From positions 3,917,001 to 3,981,000 of the forward strand of contig NZ_CP029188.1 of the NCBI RefSeq assembly GCF_003097515.1: DNA of 64,000 nucleotides, read 5' to 3'. Of this stretch, positions 52,879-61,986 are shown piece by piece (the stretch's first letter is position 1; each line of letters opens with the position of its first letter). The position numbers were made by a program, and so were the translations under genes. This DNA is from Streptomyces tirandamycinicus (GTDB lineage: Bacteria; Actinomycetota; Actinomycetes; Streptomycetales; Streptomycetaceae). Below the pieces are notes generated by a model, which saw only the letters and a program-made list of their open reading frames with translations, was not told the origin of the DNA and made no database searches.

Positions 52879-54875
52879 CCACGACGACCCTCGCCGTTCT
52901 CGTCCCCCTCCTCCCCTTCCTCGCCGCCGCCGGCGGCCTGCTCCTCGGCCGCACCTCACCCGGGTTCACCCGGCCGCTGGCCGTGCTCCCCACGCTGGCC
53001 GCCACCGTGCTCGCCGTGCTGGTCGCCGTACGCCAGGGCGGCGGACGGCCGATCAGCGCGTCCACCCAGCTGACCCCGACCGGGTCGGTGCCCGTCGACC
53101 TGGCCCTCTACCTCGACGGCTTCGCCGTGCTGGTCGCCGTCCTGGTCGGTGTCGTCGCCTCCTGCGTGCAGATCTACTCGACCGCCTACCTGCGCGACGA
53201 CCCGCGCTACCCCTCCTACGCGGCCCTGGTCTCCCTGTTCACCTCCGCGATGCTGCTCGTCGTCTACTCGGGCGACCTGATGGTGCTGCTCGTCGGCTGG
53301 GAGATCATGGGCATCTGCTCGTACTTCCTGGTCGGCCACTACTGGGAGACGCCCGAGGCACGGGCGGCCTCCCTGAAGGCGTTCCTGGTCACCAAGCTCG
53401 GCGACGTGCCCTTCCTCTTCGGCCTGTTCGCGCTCGCCGTGGACGCCGGAACGTTCCGCATCACCGGAATCCTCGGCGCCGTCGCGACGGGGGCGATCGA
53501 CCACCCGACCCTGGTGGCGCTGCTGCTGCTCGCCGGCGTGGCGGGCAAGTCCGCCCAGTTCCCGCTGCACACCTGGCTCCCCGACGCCATGGCCGGCCCG
53601 ACCCCGGTCTCCGCGCTGATCCACGCCGCGACGATGGTCGCCGCGGGTGTCTACTTCGTCGCCCGGCTCCTCCCCGTCTTCGCCGCCTCCGCCGCGGCGC
53701 TGACCGTCCTCGCCGTGATGGCGGCGATCACCATGGTCGGCTCCGCCCTCGCCGCCCTCGCCCAGGACGACATCAAACGGGTCCTCGCCTACTCGACGAT
53801 CAGCCAACTCGGCTATATGTCGGGTGCGCTGGCGGTCGTCGACCGCGGCGCCGCCGTCTTCCACCTCCTGTCGCACGGCGCGTTCAAGGCGCTGCTCTTC
53901 CTCGCGGCCGGAGTGATCATCCACGCCGCCGGTACCAACTCGCTGGCCGCGATGTCCCGGATGAGCGGCCTGGCCAAGCGGATCCCCGACGCGTACTGGA
54001 CGATGACCATCGCCCTGCTCGCGCTCGTCGCCATCCCTCCCTTCGCCGGCTTCTTCTCCAAGGAGGCCGTGCTCGTGGCCGCAGAGCGCACCGCGCTCGG
54101 GGAGCTCGGGCAGTCCGCCCCCGCCCCGGTCGCGGTGGGCTGGGCCGTCCTCGTCTCCGGTCTGCTCACCGCCCTTCTCACCGCCGCCTACGCCACCCGG
54201 CTGTGGCTGCTCGCGTTCCGCGGCCGGGGAGCCGAGGCCCCCGACCACGGCCGGCAGCCCGCGGCGATGACCGCCGTCCTCTGGGTGCTGGCCGTACCGT
54301 CGCTGGCGTTCGGCCTGACCGCGGGCTTCATCGGCGACTGGCTCGACGGCCGGCCGCTGCAGCCGACCCTCACCACCGCCGTGCTGGGCACGGGCGTCGC
54401 CCTCGTCGGCGGGCTCGTCACCTACGCCACCTGGCGGCACACCACGGCCCTGGCCGCACGTGTCCCGATCGGTGCCGTCGCCGCCCACCCGGAGGCCGAA
54501 CCGGCGGTCTCCGAGGCCGAGGCCATCAGCAGCCACGAACCCGTGTACGGGGACATCGCCGCCGCACCCGACCCGGCCGACCCCGGCCGGCTGCTGCTCG
54601 GTCCGCTGCACCGGTCCGCCGCGGCGGGGTTCCACCTCGACGCCGTCTACCACACCCTGTTCGTCCGCCCCGTCACGGCCGGCGCCGAACTGGTCAGGTT
54701 CCTCGACCGCGAGGTCGTCGACACCTATGTGCGCGGCGCGGGTACCGGCACCACCTGGCTGGGGTGGCTCGTCCGCCGCGCCCAGACCGGCAACGTCCAG
54801 ACCTATCTCAGCGCACTGCTGGCCGGCTCCGTCGTCCTGGCGATCGCCGTCGTACTCGTGGCCGCGGGAGTGTGA
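52875..54875 (+). CDS. nuoL2: NADH-quinone oxidoreductase subunit L, second cluster
   Basis: 666 residues, GTG 52875 (GTGA overlap). Antiporter-like subunit with LVGWEIMGICSYFLVGHYW and GKSAQFPLHTWLPDAMAGPT. A hydrophilic insertion (about residues 528-565, rich in Ala and Glu) precedes the lateral-helix region and the last membrane helix. Key membrane Lys and Glu residues appear retained, so proton pumping is plausible. Confidence 0.94.
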   Translation: MTTTTLAVLVPLLPFLAAAGGLLLGRTSPGFTRPLAVLPTLAATVLAVLVAVRQGGGRPISASTQLTPTGSVPVDLALYLDGFAVLVAVLVGVVASCVQIYSTAYLRDDPRYPSYAALVSLFTSAMLLVVYSGDLMVLLVGWEIMGICSYFLVGHYWETPEARAASLKAFLVTKLGDVPFLFGLFALAVDAGTFRITGILGAVATGAIDHPTLVALLLLAGVAGKSAQFPLHTWLPDAMAGPTPVSALIHAATMVAAGVYFVARLLPVFAASAAALTVLAVMAAITMVGSALAALAQDDIKRVLAYSTISQLGYMSGALAVVDRGAAVFHLLSHGAFKALLFLAAGVIIHAAGTNSLAAMSRMSGLAKRIPDAYWTMTIALLALVAIPPFAGFFSKEAVLVAAERTALGELGQSAPAPVAVGWAVLVSGLLTALLTAAYATRLWLLAFRGRGAEAPDHGRQPAAMTAVLWVLAVPSLAFGLTAGFIGDWLDGRPLQPTLTTAVLGTGVALVGGLVTYATWRHTTALAARVPIGAVAAHPEAEPAVSEAEAISSHEPVYGDIAAAPDPADPGRLLLGPLHRSAAAGFHLDAVYHTLFVRPVTAGAELVRFLDREVVDTYVRGAGTGTTWLGWLVRRAQTGNVQTYLSALLAGSVVLAIAVVLVAAGV

Positions 54876-54878
54876 GCC

Positions 54879-56456
54879 GTGCTCGATATCAGCGAATCCG
54901 TGATGCAGTTCCTTCTCGCGTTCATCGTCGTCGGCCCGCTCATCGGCGCCGCCGCGGCCCTCCTGCCGGCCCCGCCCGGACTGAAGGGGAAGTCACCTGA
55001 CCAGGCCGTGCTGCGGCACGGTGTGACCGTCACCGGCGCGGTCCTCGCCGCCGCGATCGTCCTCGCGCTGGGCTTCGACCACGACCAGCCGTCGAAGATG
55101 CAGGCCACGACGGACATCAGCTGGATCCCGGCGCTGGACGTGCGGATCCACCTCGGCACCGACGGCATCTCCCTCCCCCTCCTCGTCCTGACCGCGCTGC
55201 TGACCTTCCTCTGCGCGCTGTACAGCTACTTCACGATGCCCGAGGGCCCGTCCCCCAAGGCGTTCGTCGCACTGATCCTCGTGCTCGAGTCCGGCACCCT
55301 CGCCACCTTCGCCGTCCTCGACCTGCTGCTGTTCTTCCTCGCCTTCGAGACGGTCCTCATCCCGATGTACTTCCTGATCGCCCGCTGGGGCGGCGCCGGC
55401 CGCCGCCCCGCGGCCTGGAAGTTCATCCTCTTCACCCTGCTCGGTTCGGTCGTCATGCTGCTCGGCCTGCTCCTCGTGGGACTGCAGGCCGGCACCTTCG
55501 ACATGCTGGCACTCGCCACTGACAACGGCCGCGGCCTCGGCCTCTCCCTGCAGATCGTCGCCGTGCTCGCGATCGGGATCGGCCTCGCCGTGAAGACCCC
55601 GATGTGGCCGCTGCACAGCTGGCTCCCCGACGCCCACACCGCCGCTCCGACGGTCGGCTCGGTCCTGCTCGCCGGCGTCCTGCTGAAGATGGGCACCTAC
55701 GGCTTCGTCCGGATCCTCCTGCCGATCGCGCCCGACGGCATGCTGGTCCTCGCCCCGTACCTCGCCGCCTTCGCCGTCGTCGGCGTCGTCTACGGGTCCC
55801 TCGCCTGCCTCGCTCTCGCCAGGCCCGGCTCCAAGGGCGACCTGAAGCGCCTGATCGCGTACTCCTCCGTCGGCCACATGGGCTTCGTACTCCTGGGCAT
55901 CGCGACCATGACCCCGACCGGCGTCAACGGCGCGCTCTTCGCCAACATCGCCCACGGACTCATCACCGGTCTGCTGTTCTTCCTGGCCGGCGCCGTCAAG
56001 GACCGCTACGGGACCGCCGACCTCGACACCCTGGCCGGCGCCACCGGCGCCGCGCTGTACGGCCGCGCGCCCCGCCTCGGCGGACTGCTGGCCTTCGCGG
56101 CCGTGGCCTCGCTGGGCCTGCCCGGCCTCGCCGGGTTCTGGGGCGAGATGCTCGCCCTCTTCGGCGCCTTCGATCCCGCCGACGGCCTCAGCCGCCCCGC
56201 CTTCCTCACCTTCATGGCGATCGGCGGTCTCGGCACCCTGCTCACCGCCGCGTACCTGCTCGTCGTCGTCCGCCGGGTCTGCATGGGCGGCGCCCGGCCC
56301 GCCGGAGAGGCGCGGCTTGCCGACGTGCGGGGCTACGAGTTCGCCGCCTGGACGCCGCTCGTCGCCCTCACCGTCCTCGCCGGGCTCTGGCCCGCGGTCC
56401 TCCTCGGCCTGACCGACCCGGCCGTGCAGAAGCTCCTCTCTGGAGGAAAGGCATGA
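54879..56456 (+). CDS. nuoM2: NADH-quinone oxidoreductase subunit M, second cluster
   Basis: 525 residues, GTG 54879, 3 nt after nuoL2. Antiporter-like subunit with FLAFETVLIPMYFLIARWGG, AVKTPMWPLHSWLPDAHTAA and LKMGTYGFVRI. The stop overlaps nuoN2 (ATGA). Confidence 0.94.
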   Translation: MLDISESVMQFLLAFIVVGPLIGAAAALLPAPPGLKGKSPDQAVLRHGVTVTGAVLAAAIVLALGFDHDQPSKMQATTDISWIPALDVRIHLGTDGISLPLLVLTALLTFLCALYSYFTMPEGPSPKAFVALILVLESGTLATFAVLDLLLFFLAFETVLIPMYFLIARWGGAGRRPAAWKFILFTLLGSVVMLLGLLLVGLQAGTFDMLALATDNGRGLGLSLQIVAVLAIGIGLAVKTPMWPLHSWLPDAHTAAPTVGSVLLAGVLLKMGTYGFVRILLPIAPDGMLVLAPYLAAFAVVGVVYGSLACLALARPGSKGDLKRLIAYSSVGHMGFVLLGIATMTPTGVNGALFANIAHGLITGLLFFLAGAVKDRYGTADLDTLAGATGAALYGRAPRLGGLLAFAAVASLGLPGLAGFWGEMLALFGAFDPADGLSRPAFLTFMAIGGLGTLLTAAYLLVVVRRVCMGGARPAGEARLADVRGYEFAAWTPLVALTVLAGLWPAVLLGLTDPAVQKLLSGGKA

Positions 56457-58003
56457 CCCTGGCCGCCGCGCCGCAGGTGCTCGCCGCGCCCGCCGCCCAG
56501 TCCGTCGTCCAGTCCGTGGACTGGCTCGCGATCGCCCCGCCCACCATCACCGCGGTGGCCGCCCTGCTCATCCTGGTGGCCGACCTCTTCGTCGCCGAGC
56601 GGAGGAAGGCGCTGCTGGGTTACGCGGCCATCGCCTCCCTCGCCGTCGCGCTGGTCTCGCTGGTGCCGCTGCGCACGGCCGACCGTGCCACGTTCTGCCT
56701 GACCACCGCCCCCGACGTGTGCAGCTACACGGTGGACCGGTTCACGCTCGTCATCCAGTTCCTGGTGCTGGGCGGGGCGCTGGTCACCGCGCTGCTCTCG
56801 GTCACCGAGACCCGGGGGCGGCTGCCCGCCGGGGAGTACTGGTTCCTGCTGCTGTCCTCGGCCGCCGGGGCGGCCCTGCTGCCCGCCGCGCGGGACCTGG
56901 CCACCCTCGTCGTCGCCCTGGAAGTCGCCTCGCTGCCCGCGTTCGCGCTGGTCGGCCTGCGCCGCGGCGACCGGATGTCCAGCGAGGCGGCGCTGAAGTT
57001 CTTCCTGTCCTCGGTCACGGCCACCGCCGTGATGCTGCTGGGCGTCAGCTTCGTCTACGCGACGACCGGCAGCCTGCACCTGACCCGGATCGCGGCCCGC
57101 ATGGACGACGTCCCCGGCCGGCTGGACACGCTGGCCGCGGCCGGTGTGGCCCTCACCCTCGTCGGCTTCGCCTTCAAGACGGCGGCCGTGCCGTTCCACT
57201 TCTGGGTCCCCGACACCTATGTGGGTGCGCCGCTGCCCGTCGCCGCCTACCTCTCCGTCATCGGCAAGGCCGTCGGCTTCTCCGGGCTGATCCTGGTGAC
57301 CGTCATCGCCTTCCCCGCCCACGCCGGCGTGTGGGGCCCGGCCGTCGCCGTGCTGGCGGCCCTCACCATGACCGCGGGCAACGTCGCCGCCGTACGCCAG
57401 TCGCCCACCCGCGCGCACAGCGCCGTACGGCTGCTCGCCTGGTCCTCCGTGGGGCAGGCGGGCTACATCCTGGTCCCGGTCGCCGCGGCCGCCTGGTCGG
57501 GGGACGTGCCGATCGGCGCCACCGTCGCGTACGCCCTGATGTACGCCGTCGTGAACCTCGGGGCCTTCGCCGTGGTCGCCCTGGTCGCCCGCAGGAAGCC
57601 GCTGAACCGGATCGCGGACTACCGCGGCCTGTACGCGACCCGTCCCGCGGCCGCCCTGGCGCTGGGCTTCTTCCTGCTGTGCCTGGCCGGTCTGCCGCCC
57701 GGCGTCATCGGTCTCTTCGCCAAGGTCGCGGTGTTCTCCGCCGCGGTCGACGCCGGCCTCGGCTGGCTCGCCGTCATCATGGCCGTCAACGTGGTGATCG
57801 CGCTGTACTACTACCTGCAGTGGACCGCACTGCTCTTCCGGGCACCGGAGGAGGCGCCCGCGCCCGCGCCGGAGGGCCCCCCGGTGCGGCGCCGCGGCCC
57901 CGCACTGGTCACCACCGCCATCGCCCTCACCGCCGCCGCGGGCATCCTGCTGTCCGGCTGGCCCCAGCTGGTGCTGCGCTTCGCGGCCGTCGACCTCTTC
58001 TGA
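56453..58003 (+). CDS. nuoN2: NADH-quinone oxidoreductase subunit N, second cluster
   Basis: 516 residues, ATG 56453 with TGGAGGAAAG upstream. Antiporter-like subunit with LEVASLPAFALVGLRRGD, KTAAVPFHFWVPDTYVGAPL and AWSSVGQAGYILVPVAAA. Last gene of the cluster. The gap to mscL (58004-58240) has CCCCGGGCC/GTGGCAGC repeats and no single clear terminator. Confidence 0.94.
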   Translation: MTLAAAPQVLAAPAAQSVVQSVDWLAIAPPTITAVAALLILVADLFVAERRKALLGYAAIASLAVALVSLVPLRTADRATFCLTTAPDVCSYTVDRFTLVIQFLVLGGALVTALLSVTETRGRLPAGEYWFLLLSSAAGAALLPAARDLATLVVALEVASLPAFALVGLRRGDRMSSEAALKFFLSSVTATAVMLLGVSFVYATTGSLHLTRIAARMDDVPGRLDTLAAAGVALTLVGFAFKTAAVPFHFWVPDTYVGAPLPVAAYLSVIGKAVGFSGLILVTVIAFPAHAGVWGPAVAVLAALTMTAGNVAAVRQSPTRAHSAVRLLAWSSVGQAGYILVPVAAAAWSGDVPIGATVAYALMYAVVNLGAFAVVALVARRKPLNRIADYRGLYATRPAAALALGFFLLCLAGLPPGVIGLFAKVAVFSAAVDAGLGWLAVIMAVNVVIALYYYLQWTALLFRAPEEAPAPAPEGPPVRRRGPALVTTAIALTAAAGILLSGWPQLVLRFAAVDLF

Positions 58004-58240
58004 GCCGCCCGCGACGGGTGCGGGCGGTGCCAGAGGGTCCGCCCGGGCCCGCGGAGCCCCGGGCCTGTGGAAGCCCCGGGGCCGTGGCAGCGCGTGGAGG
58101 CCCCGGGCCCGTGGCAGCCCCGCGGCCGGGTAAGCGGAACCAGCGGTTCGACAAGCGGTGCCCCGAGCGGGCACGGTGGTGGCCGCACACGGACAGCATC
58201 ACGAACGACATGGCAGCAGCGACGGCAAAGGAGTACCGCT

Positions 58241-58699
58241 GTGCTGAGCGGGTTCAAGGACTTCATCCTCCGCGGCAACGTGATCAACCTGGCGATCGGT
58301 CTCGCGGTCGGCTCCGCCTTCACGGCGGTCGTCACGGGATTCAGCAACGCCTTCATCACCCCGCTGATCGGCGTGGCCACGCAGGGCGCCGGCGACTTCA
58401 GCAAGGCGGTCTTCACCGTCCAGGGGGTGAAGTTCCCCTACGGGCTCTTCGTCAGCGCCGCCATCGCCTTCCTGATCACCGCCGCGGTCCTCTACTTCTG
58501 CGTCGTCGTCCCGATGCTGAAGGTGCAGAACCGCTTCACCAAGGAGGAGCCGGCCGGCATCAAGGCCGCGGTGCGCGACTGCCCGCGCTGCTACACGGAG
58601 ATCCCCGCGATCGCCAGCCGCTGCGCGCACTGCACCAGCGACGTGGAACCGCTCCCCGAGGCACTCGAGAAGGCCGGCCTGCTCCCGTCCCAGCGCTGA
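58241..58699 (+). CDS. mscL: Large-conductance mechanosensitive channel MscL with zinc-ribbon tail
   Basis: 152 residues, GTG 58241 with AAAGGAG 8 nt upstream. The MscL core is clear: FKDFILRGNVINLAIGLAVG (TM1 with the pore constriction), FSNAFITPLIG, and a second helix near 70-92. The C-terminus adds CPRCYTEIPAIASRCAHC (Cys114, Cys117, Cys128, Cys131), a likely zinc ribbon where E. coli MscL has a simple helical bundle. The channel opens under membrane tension to relieve osmotic shock. Confidence 0.92.
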   Translation: MLSGFKDFILRGNVINLAIGLAVGSAFTAVVTGFSNAFITPLIGVATQGAGDFSKAVFTVQGVKFPYGLFVSAAIAFLITAAVLYFCVVVPMLKVQNRFTKEEPAGIKAAVRDCPRCYTEIPAIASRCAHCTSDVEPLPEALEKAGLLPSQR

Positions 58700-58751
58700 G
58701 CCGGCCGGGTCACCCGAACGGCCCAGCGGCGCCGCCGCCCACGCCCGTGGC

Positions 58752-58841
58752 GGCAGGGGAACCCGCGGCTCCCGCCTGGCGTTGACCAGTACGGGAGGGT
58801 CCACTGGAGAGCGGACCACGACCGCAGAGGGTTCCCCTGCC
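58752..58841 (+). promoter_or_regulatory. Long-range inverted repeat before htpX
   Basis: GGCAGGGGAACCC (58752-58764) and GGGTTCCCCTGCC (58829-58841) are perfect 13-bp inverted repeats 64 nt apart. The right arm ends 21 nt before the htpX start, close to its ribosome site. TTGACC at 58782-58787, a possible -35 box, lies inside the loop. Confidence 0.45.
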
Positions 58842-58862
58842 GAGCCACTTGGAGGGCGTACC

Positions 58863-59726
58863 GTGCACCGCCGGCACAACGGACTGAGGACCGCCGTTCT
58901 CCTCGGAGGGCTGTCGGCCCTCATCATCGTCATCGGCAGTCTGTTCGGCCGTACCGGCCTGGTCGTCGCCGTGGTCATCGCCCTCGGCACCAACGCCTAC
59001 GCCTACTGGAACAGCGACAAGCTCGCGCTGCGGGCCATGCGCGCCCGCCCGGTGAGCGAGTTCGAGGCACCCGCGCTGTACCGGATCGTCCGCGAGCTCT
59101 CCACCCACGCCCGCCAGCCGATGCCCCGGCTGTACATCTCGCCGACCCAGGCGCCGAACGCCTTCGCCACGGGACGCAATCCGCGCAACGCGGCGGTCTG
59201 CTGCACCGAGGGCATCCTGCGGATCCTCAACGAGCGCGAGCTGCGCGCCGTGCTCGGCCACGAGCTGAGCCACGTCTACAACCGGGACATCCTCATCTCG
59301 TCGGTCGCGGGCGCCCTCGCCTCCGTGATCATGTTCCTGGTGAACTTCGCCTGGCTGATTCCCATAGGCCGCTCGGACGACGACGACGGCCCCGGGCTGC
59401 TCGGCCTGCTCCTGATCATGATCCTGGGTCCACTCGCGGCGTCCGTCATCCAGCTCGCCATCAGCCGCTCCCGCGAGTTCGAGGCCGACGCGGACGGGGC
59501 CAGGCTCACCGGCGACCCGCTCGCCCTCGCGAGCGCCCTGCGTAAACTCGAGGAGGGCACCAAGCAGCTGCCGCTGCCGCCCGAGCCGAAGATCGAGACG
59601 GCGAGCCATATGATGATCGCCAATCCCTTCCGGCCGGGACAGACCGTCACCAAACTCTTCAGCACCCACCCACCGATGGCCGAACGCATCGCCCGTCTCG
59701 AACAGATGGCAGGTCACCGCCCATGA
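58863..59726 (+). CDS. htpX: Membrane zinc metalloprotease HtpX-like (M48)
   Basis: 287 residues. GTG 58863 was preferred because GGAGGG lies 7 nt upstream; a longer in-frame start (58782) adds a non-conserved leader. Two N-terminal membrane helices (about 10-44) are followed by the zinc motif HELSH (133-137), with the third ligand in SREFEADADGARL, and two more helices between. HtpX-type enzymes degrade misfolded membrane proteins. Its stop overlaps the YccF gene (ATGA). Confidence 0.92.
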   Translation: MHRRHNGLRTAVLLGGLSALIIVIGSLFGRTGLVVAVVIALGTNAYAYWNSDKLALRAMRARPVSEFEAPALYRIVRELSTHARQPMPRLYISPTQAPNAFATGRNPRNAAVCCTEGILRILNERELRAVLGHELSHVYNRDILISSVAGALASVIMFLVNFAWLIPIGRSDDDDGPGLLGLLLIMILGPLAASVIQLAISRSREFEADADGARLTGDPLALASALRKLEEGTKQLPLPPEPKIETASHMMIANPFRPGQTVTKLFSTHPPMAERIARLEQMAGHRP

Positions 59727-60115
59727 AGACAGTCCTCAACGTCATCTGGCTCGTGCTGTGCGGCTTCTGGATGTTCCTCGGCTATCTGCTGGCCGGCGTG
59801 CTGCTCTGCATCACCGTCATCGGCATCCCCTTCGGCCTGGCCGCCTTCCGCATCGGCGTCTACGCGCTGTGGCCCTTCGGGCAGACGGTGGTGGAGCGCC
59901 GGGACGCGGGCGCGCCGTCCTGCATCGGGAACGTGCTCTGGCTGGTCCTGGCCGGCTGGTGGCTGGCGCTCGGGCACATCGCCACGGGCATCGTCCTCTG
60001 CCTCACCATCATCGGCATCCCGCTGGGCATCGCGAACTTCAAGCTGATCCCCGTCTCACTGCTGCCGCTGGGCAAGGAGATCGTGCCGAGCGACCAGCCG
60101 TTCGCGACCAGGTAG
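59723..60115 (+). CDS. YccF domain membrane protein
   Basis: 130 residues, ATG 59723 overlapping htpX by 4 nt. Two copies of the YccF unit are visible: NVIWLVLCGFWMFLGYLLAG...TVIGIPFG and NVLWLVLAGWWLALGHIATG...TIIGIPLG. Function is unknown; tight coupling with HtpX suggests a role in the membrane-quality or stress response, which is inference. Confidence 0.9.
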   Translation: MKTVLNVIWLVLCGFWMFLGYLLAGVLLCITVIGIPFGLAAFRIGVYALWPFGQTVVERRDAGAPSCIGNVLWLVLAGWWLALGHIATGIVLCLTIIGIPLGIANFKLIPVSLLPLGKEIVPSDQPFATR

Positions 60116-60116
60116 C

Positions 60117-60225
60117 GGCCGCCCGTTCGCGACGAGGTGGCGACCGGCCGTTCGCGACGAGGTGCGGCATCCGTTCGCGGCGCGGCGAGGCCATCCGTCC
60201 GCGGCGCGGCGAGGCGGATCCCCGG
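60117..60225. repeat. Imperfect direct repeats between convergent genes
   Basis: Units such as CCGTTCGCGACGAGGTG and CGCGGCGCGGCGAGGC recur two to three times between the YccF gene and the APC permease gene. No gene is seen. Confidence 0.65.
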
Positions 60226-60245
60226 CCTCCGTGTCACCGAGGGCG

Positions 60246-61490
60246 TCAGGACCGTCCCCGGCCGGCCCGCGCCCGTACCGCGTACGCCGCCGCGCCCGCC
60301 GCCAGCACCGCCGAGCCCGCCACCACCGACGACAGCGGCAGCGCGAAGGCCAGCACCAGACAGCCCGCCAGCCCGACGGCGGTCAGGGCCCGCCCGCGGG
60401 AACCGAGCGTCCAGGCCGAGGCGTTGGCGACGGCGTAGTACACGAGCACACCGAACGACGAGAAGCCGATCGCACCCCGCAGGTCCGCCGTCGCCGCCAC
60501 CACGGCCACCACCGCCCCCACCGCCAGCTCGGCGTGGTGCGGGATCCGAAAGCGGGGGTGGACGGCGGCGAGGGTACGCGGCAGATGGCCGTCCCTGGCC
60601 ATCGCCAGCGTCGTCCGGGAGACACCGAGGATCAGTGCGAGCAGCGAGCCGAGCGCGGCCACCGCCGCCCCGGCCGTCACCACGGGGACCAGCCCCTCCA
60701 CCCCCGCCGCCCGTACCGCCTCGGCCAGCGGGGCCGTCGCCCGGCCGAGCTCGGCCACGCCCAGCACGGAGACGACCGCACAGGCCACGGCCAGGTACAC
60801 GGCCAGCGCGATCCCCAGGGCCAGCGGGATCGCGCGCGGGATCGTCCGGGCCGGATCCCGCACCTCCTCGCCGAGCGTGGCGATCCGCGCGTACCCGGCG
60901 AAGGCGAAGAACAGCAGCCCGGCCGCCTGCAGCACACCCCCCGCGCCGCCGCCGGGGCCACCCGACAGGAGACGCCCGGGGTCCGCGGACGGCGAGGCGA
61001 GGGAGGCGACGGCCACCGCCGCCAGTACCGCCAGCACACCCGCGACGATCACCCGGGTCAGCCAGGCGGACTTCTGGACGCCCCCGTAGTTCACGGCCGT
61101 CAGGCACACGACAGCGGCGACCGCGACGGCGTGCGCCTGCTCCGGCCAGAGGTACGCCCCCACCGTCAGCGCCATCGCCGCGCACGACGCGCTCTTGCCG
61201 ACGACGAAGGCCCAGCCCGCGAGATAGCCCCAGAACGGCCCGAGCCGCTCCCGCCCGTACACATACGTCCCGCCCGACTCCGGGTAGCGGGCCGCGAGCC
61301 GGGCCGACGCCGTGGCGTTGCAGTACGCCACGACCGCGGCGAGCCCCAGGGCCAGCAGCAGCAGCGGCCCGGTGCCGGCCGCCGCACCGGCCGGCGCCAG
61401 GGCGACGAACACCCCGGCGCCGACCATCGAGCCCAGACCGATGACCACGGCGTCGAACACGCCCAGCGACCTGCGCAGTTCATGTGTCAT
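60246..61490 (-). CDS. APC family amino acid permease
   Basis: 414 residues, ATG 61490. Twelve hydrophobic segments can be drawn, with the family motif GLGSMVGAGVFVAL in helix 1, the SARLAARYPESGGTYVYGRE loop and FFAFAGYARIATLGEEVRDP in helix 6 to 7. It is an amino acid or polyamine transporter of unknown substrate. TAGGGT on the minus strand (61498-61503) ends seven bases before the ATG and no ribosome site is present, so the transcript may be leaderless. Confidence 0.9.
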   Translation of the reverse strand: MTHELRRSLGVFDAVVIGLGSMVGAGVFVALAPAGAAAGTGPLLLLALGLAAVVAYCNATASARLAARYPESGGTYVYGRERLGPFWGYLAGWAFVVGKSASCAAMALTVGAYLWPEQAHAVAVAAVVCLTAVNYGGVQKSAWLTRVIVAGVLAVLAAVAVASLASPSADPGRLLSGGPGGGAGGVLQAAGLLFFAFAGYARIATLGEEVRDPARTIPRAIPLALGIALAVYLAVACAVVSVLGVAELGRATAPLAEAVRAAGVEGLVPVVTAGAAVAALGSLLALILGVSRTTLAMARDGHLPRTLAAVHPRFRIPHHAELAVGAVVAVVAATADLRGAIGFSSFGVLVYYAVANASAWTLGSRGRALTAVGLAGCLVLAFALPLSSVVAGSAVLAAGAAAYAVRARAGRGRS

Positions 61491-61497
61491 AGGCCGC

Positions 61498-61503
61498 ACC
61501 CTA
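61498..61503 (-). promoter_or_regulatory. Candidate -10 box of the APC permease gene (leaderless)
   Basis: TAGGGT on the minus strand lies seven bases upstream of ATG 61490, the spacing expected if transcription begins at the start codon. No -35 match is obvious. Confidence 0.35.
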
Positions 61504-61605
61504 CGCACGGCCGCAACCGCACTCCCCACCCCGGTCGTCTGACATGACAACAGCGCGTTACGGGCAGGAGTCCGGGGACGCGCACAAGGAAAGGCAGGTC
61601 ATGGC

Positions 61606-61875
61606 ATGGGCATCATCAGCTGGATCGTCCTCGGGCTGCTCGCCGGGATCGTCGCCAAGATCCTGCTGCCGGGCCGCGACCCGGGCGGACTGATCGGCAC
61701 CACCCTCATCGGCGTCGCCGGCGCCTTCGTCGGCGGCTGGATATCGTCCCGCTTCCTAGACCGGCCGATCACCAAGGACTTCTACGACGGTGCCACCTGG
61801 GTGTCCGCGATCGGCGGTGCACTCGTCCTGCTGATCGCGTACCGCATCCTCTTCGGCCACTCGCGTTCCCGCTGA
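61606..61875 (+). CDS. GlsB/YeaQ/YmgE family stress-associated membrane protein
   Basis: 89 residues, ATG 61606; GGCAGG lies about 10 nt upstream. Three hydrophobic segments and the family pattern GIISWIVLGLLAGIVAK, LLPGRDPGGLIGT and LIGVAGAFVGGW identify the transglycosylase-associated (GlsB/YeaQ) family. These are small, Gly-rich stress membrane proteins without a known enzymatic role. Confidence 0.93.
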   Translation: MGIISWIVLGLLAGIVAKILLPGRDPGGLIGTTLIGVAGAFVGGWISSRFLDRPITKDFYDGATWVSAIGGALVLLIAYRILFGHSRSR

Positions 61876-61986
61876 GGGCTTGCCGCGAAAGTGCGCTTCA
61901 CAGCGACTCGTCGAGGACCGGCGGGCGGGACCGGCCCGTCGCGGGCCCGGGGCCCCGGGCCCGCCGGAGCCCTCAGCCGGGAGCCG

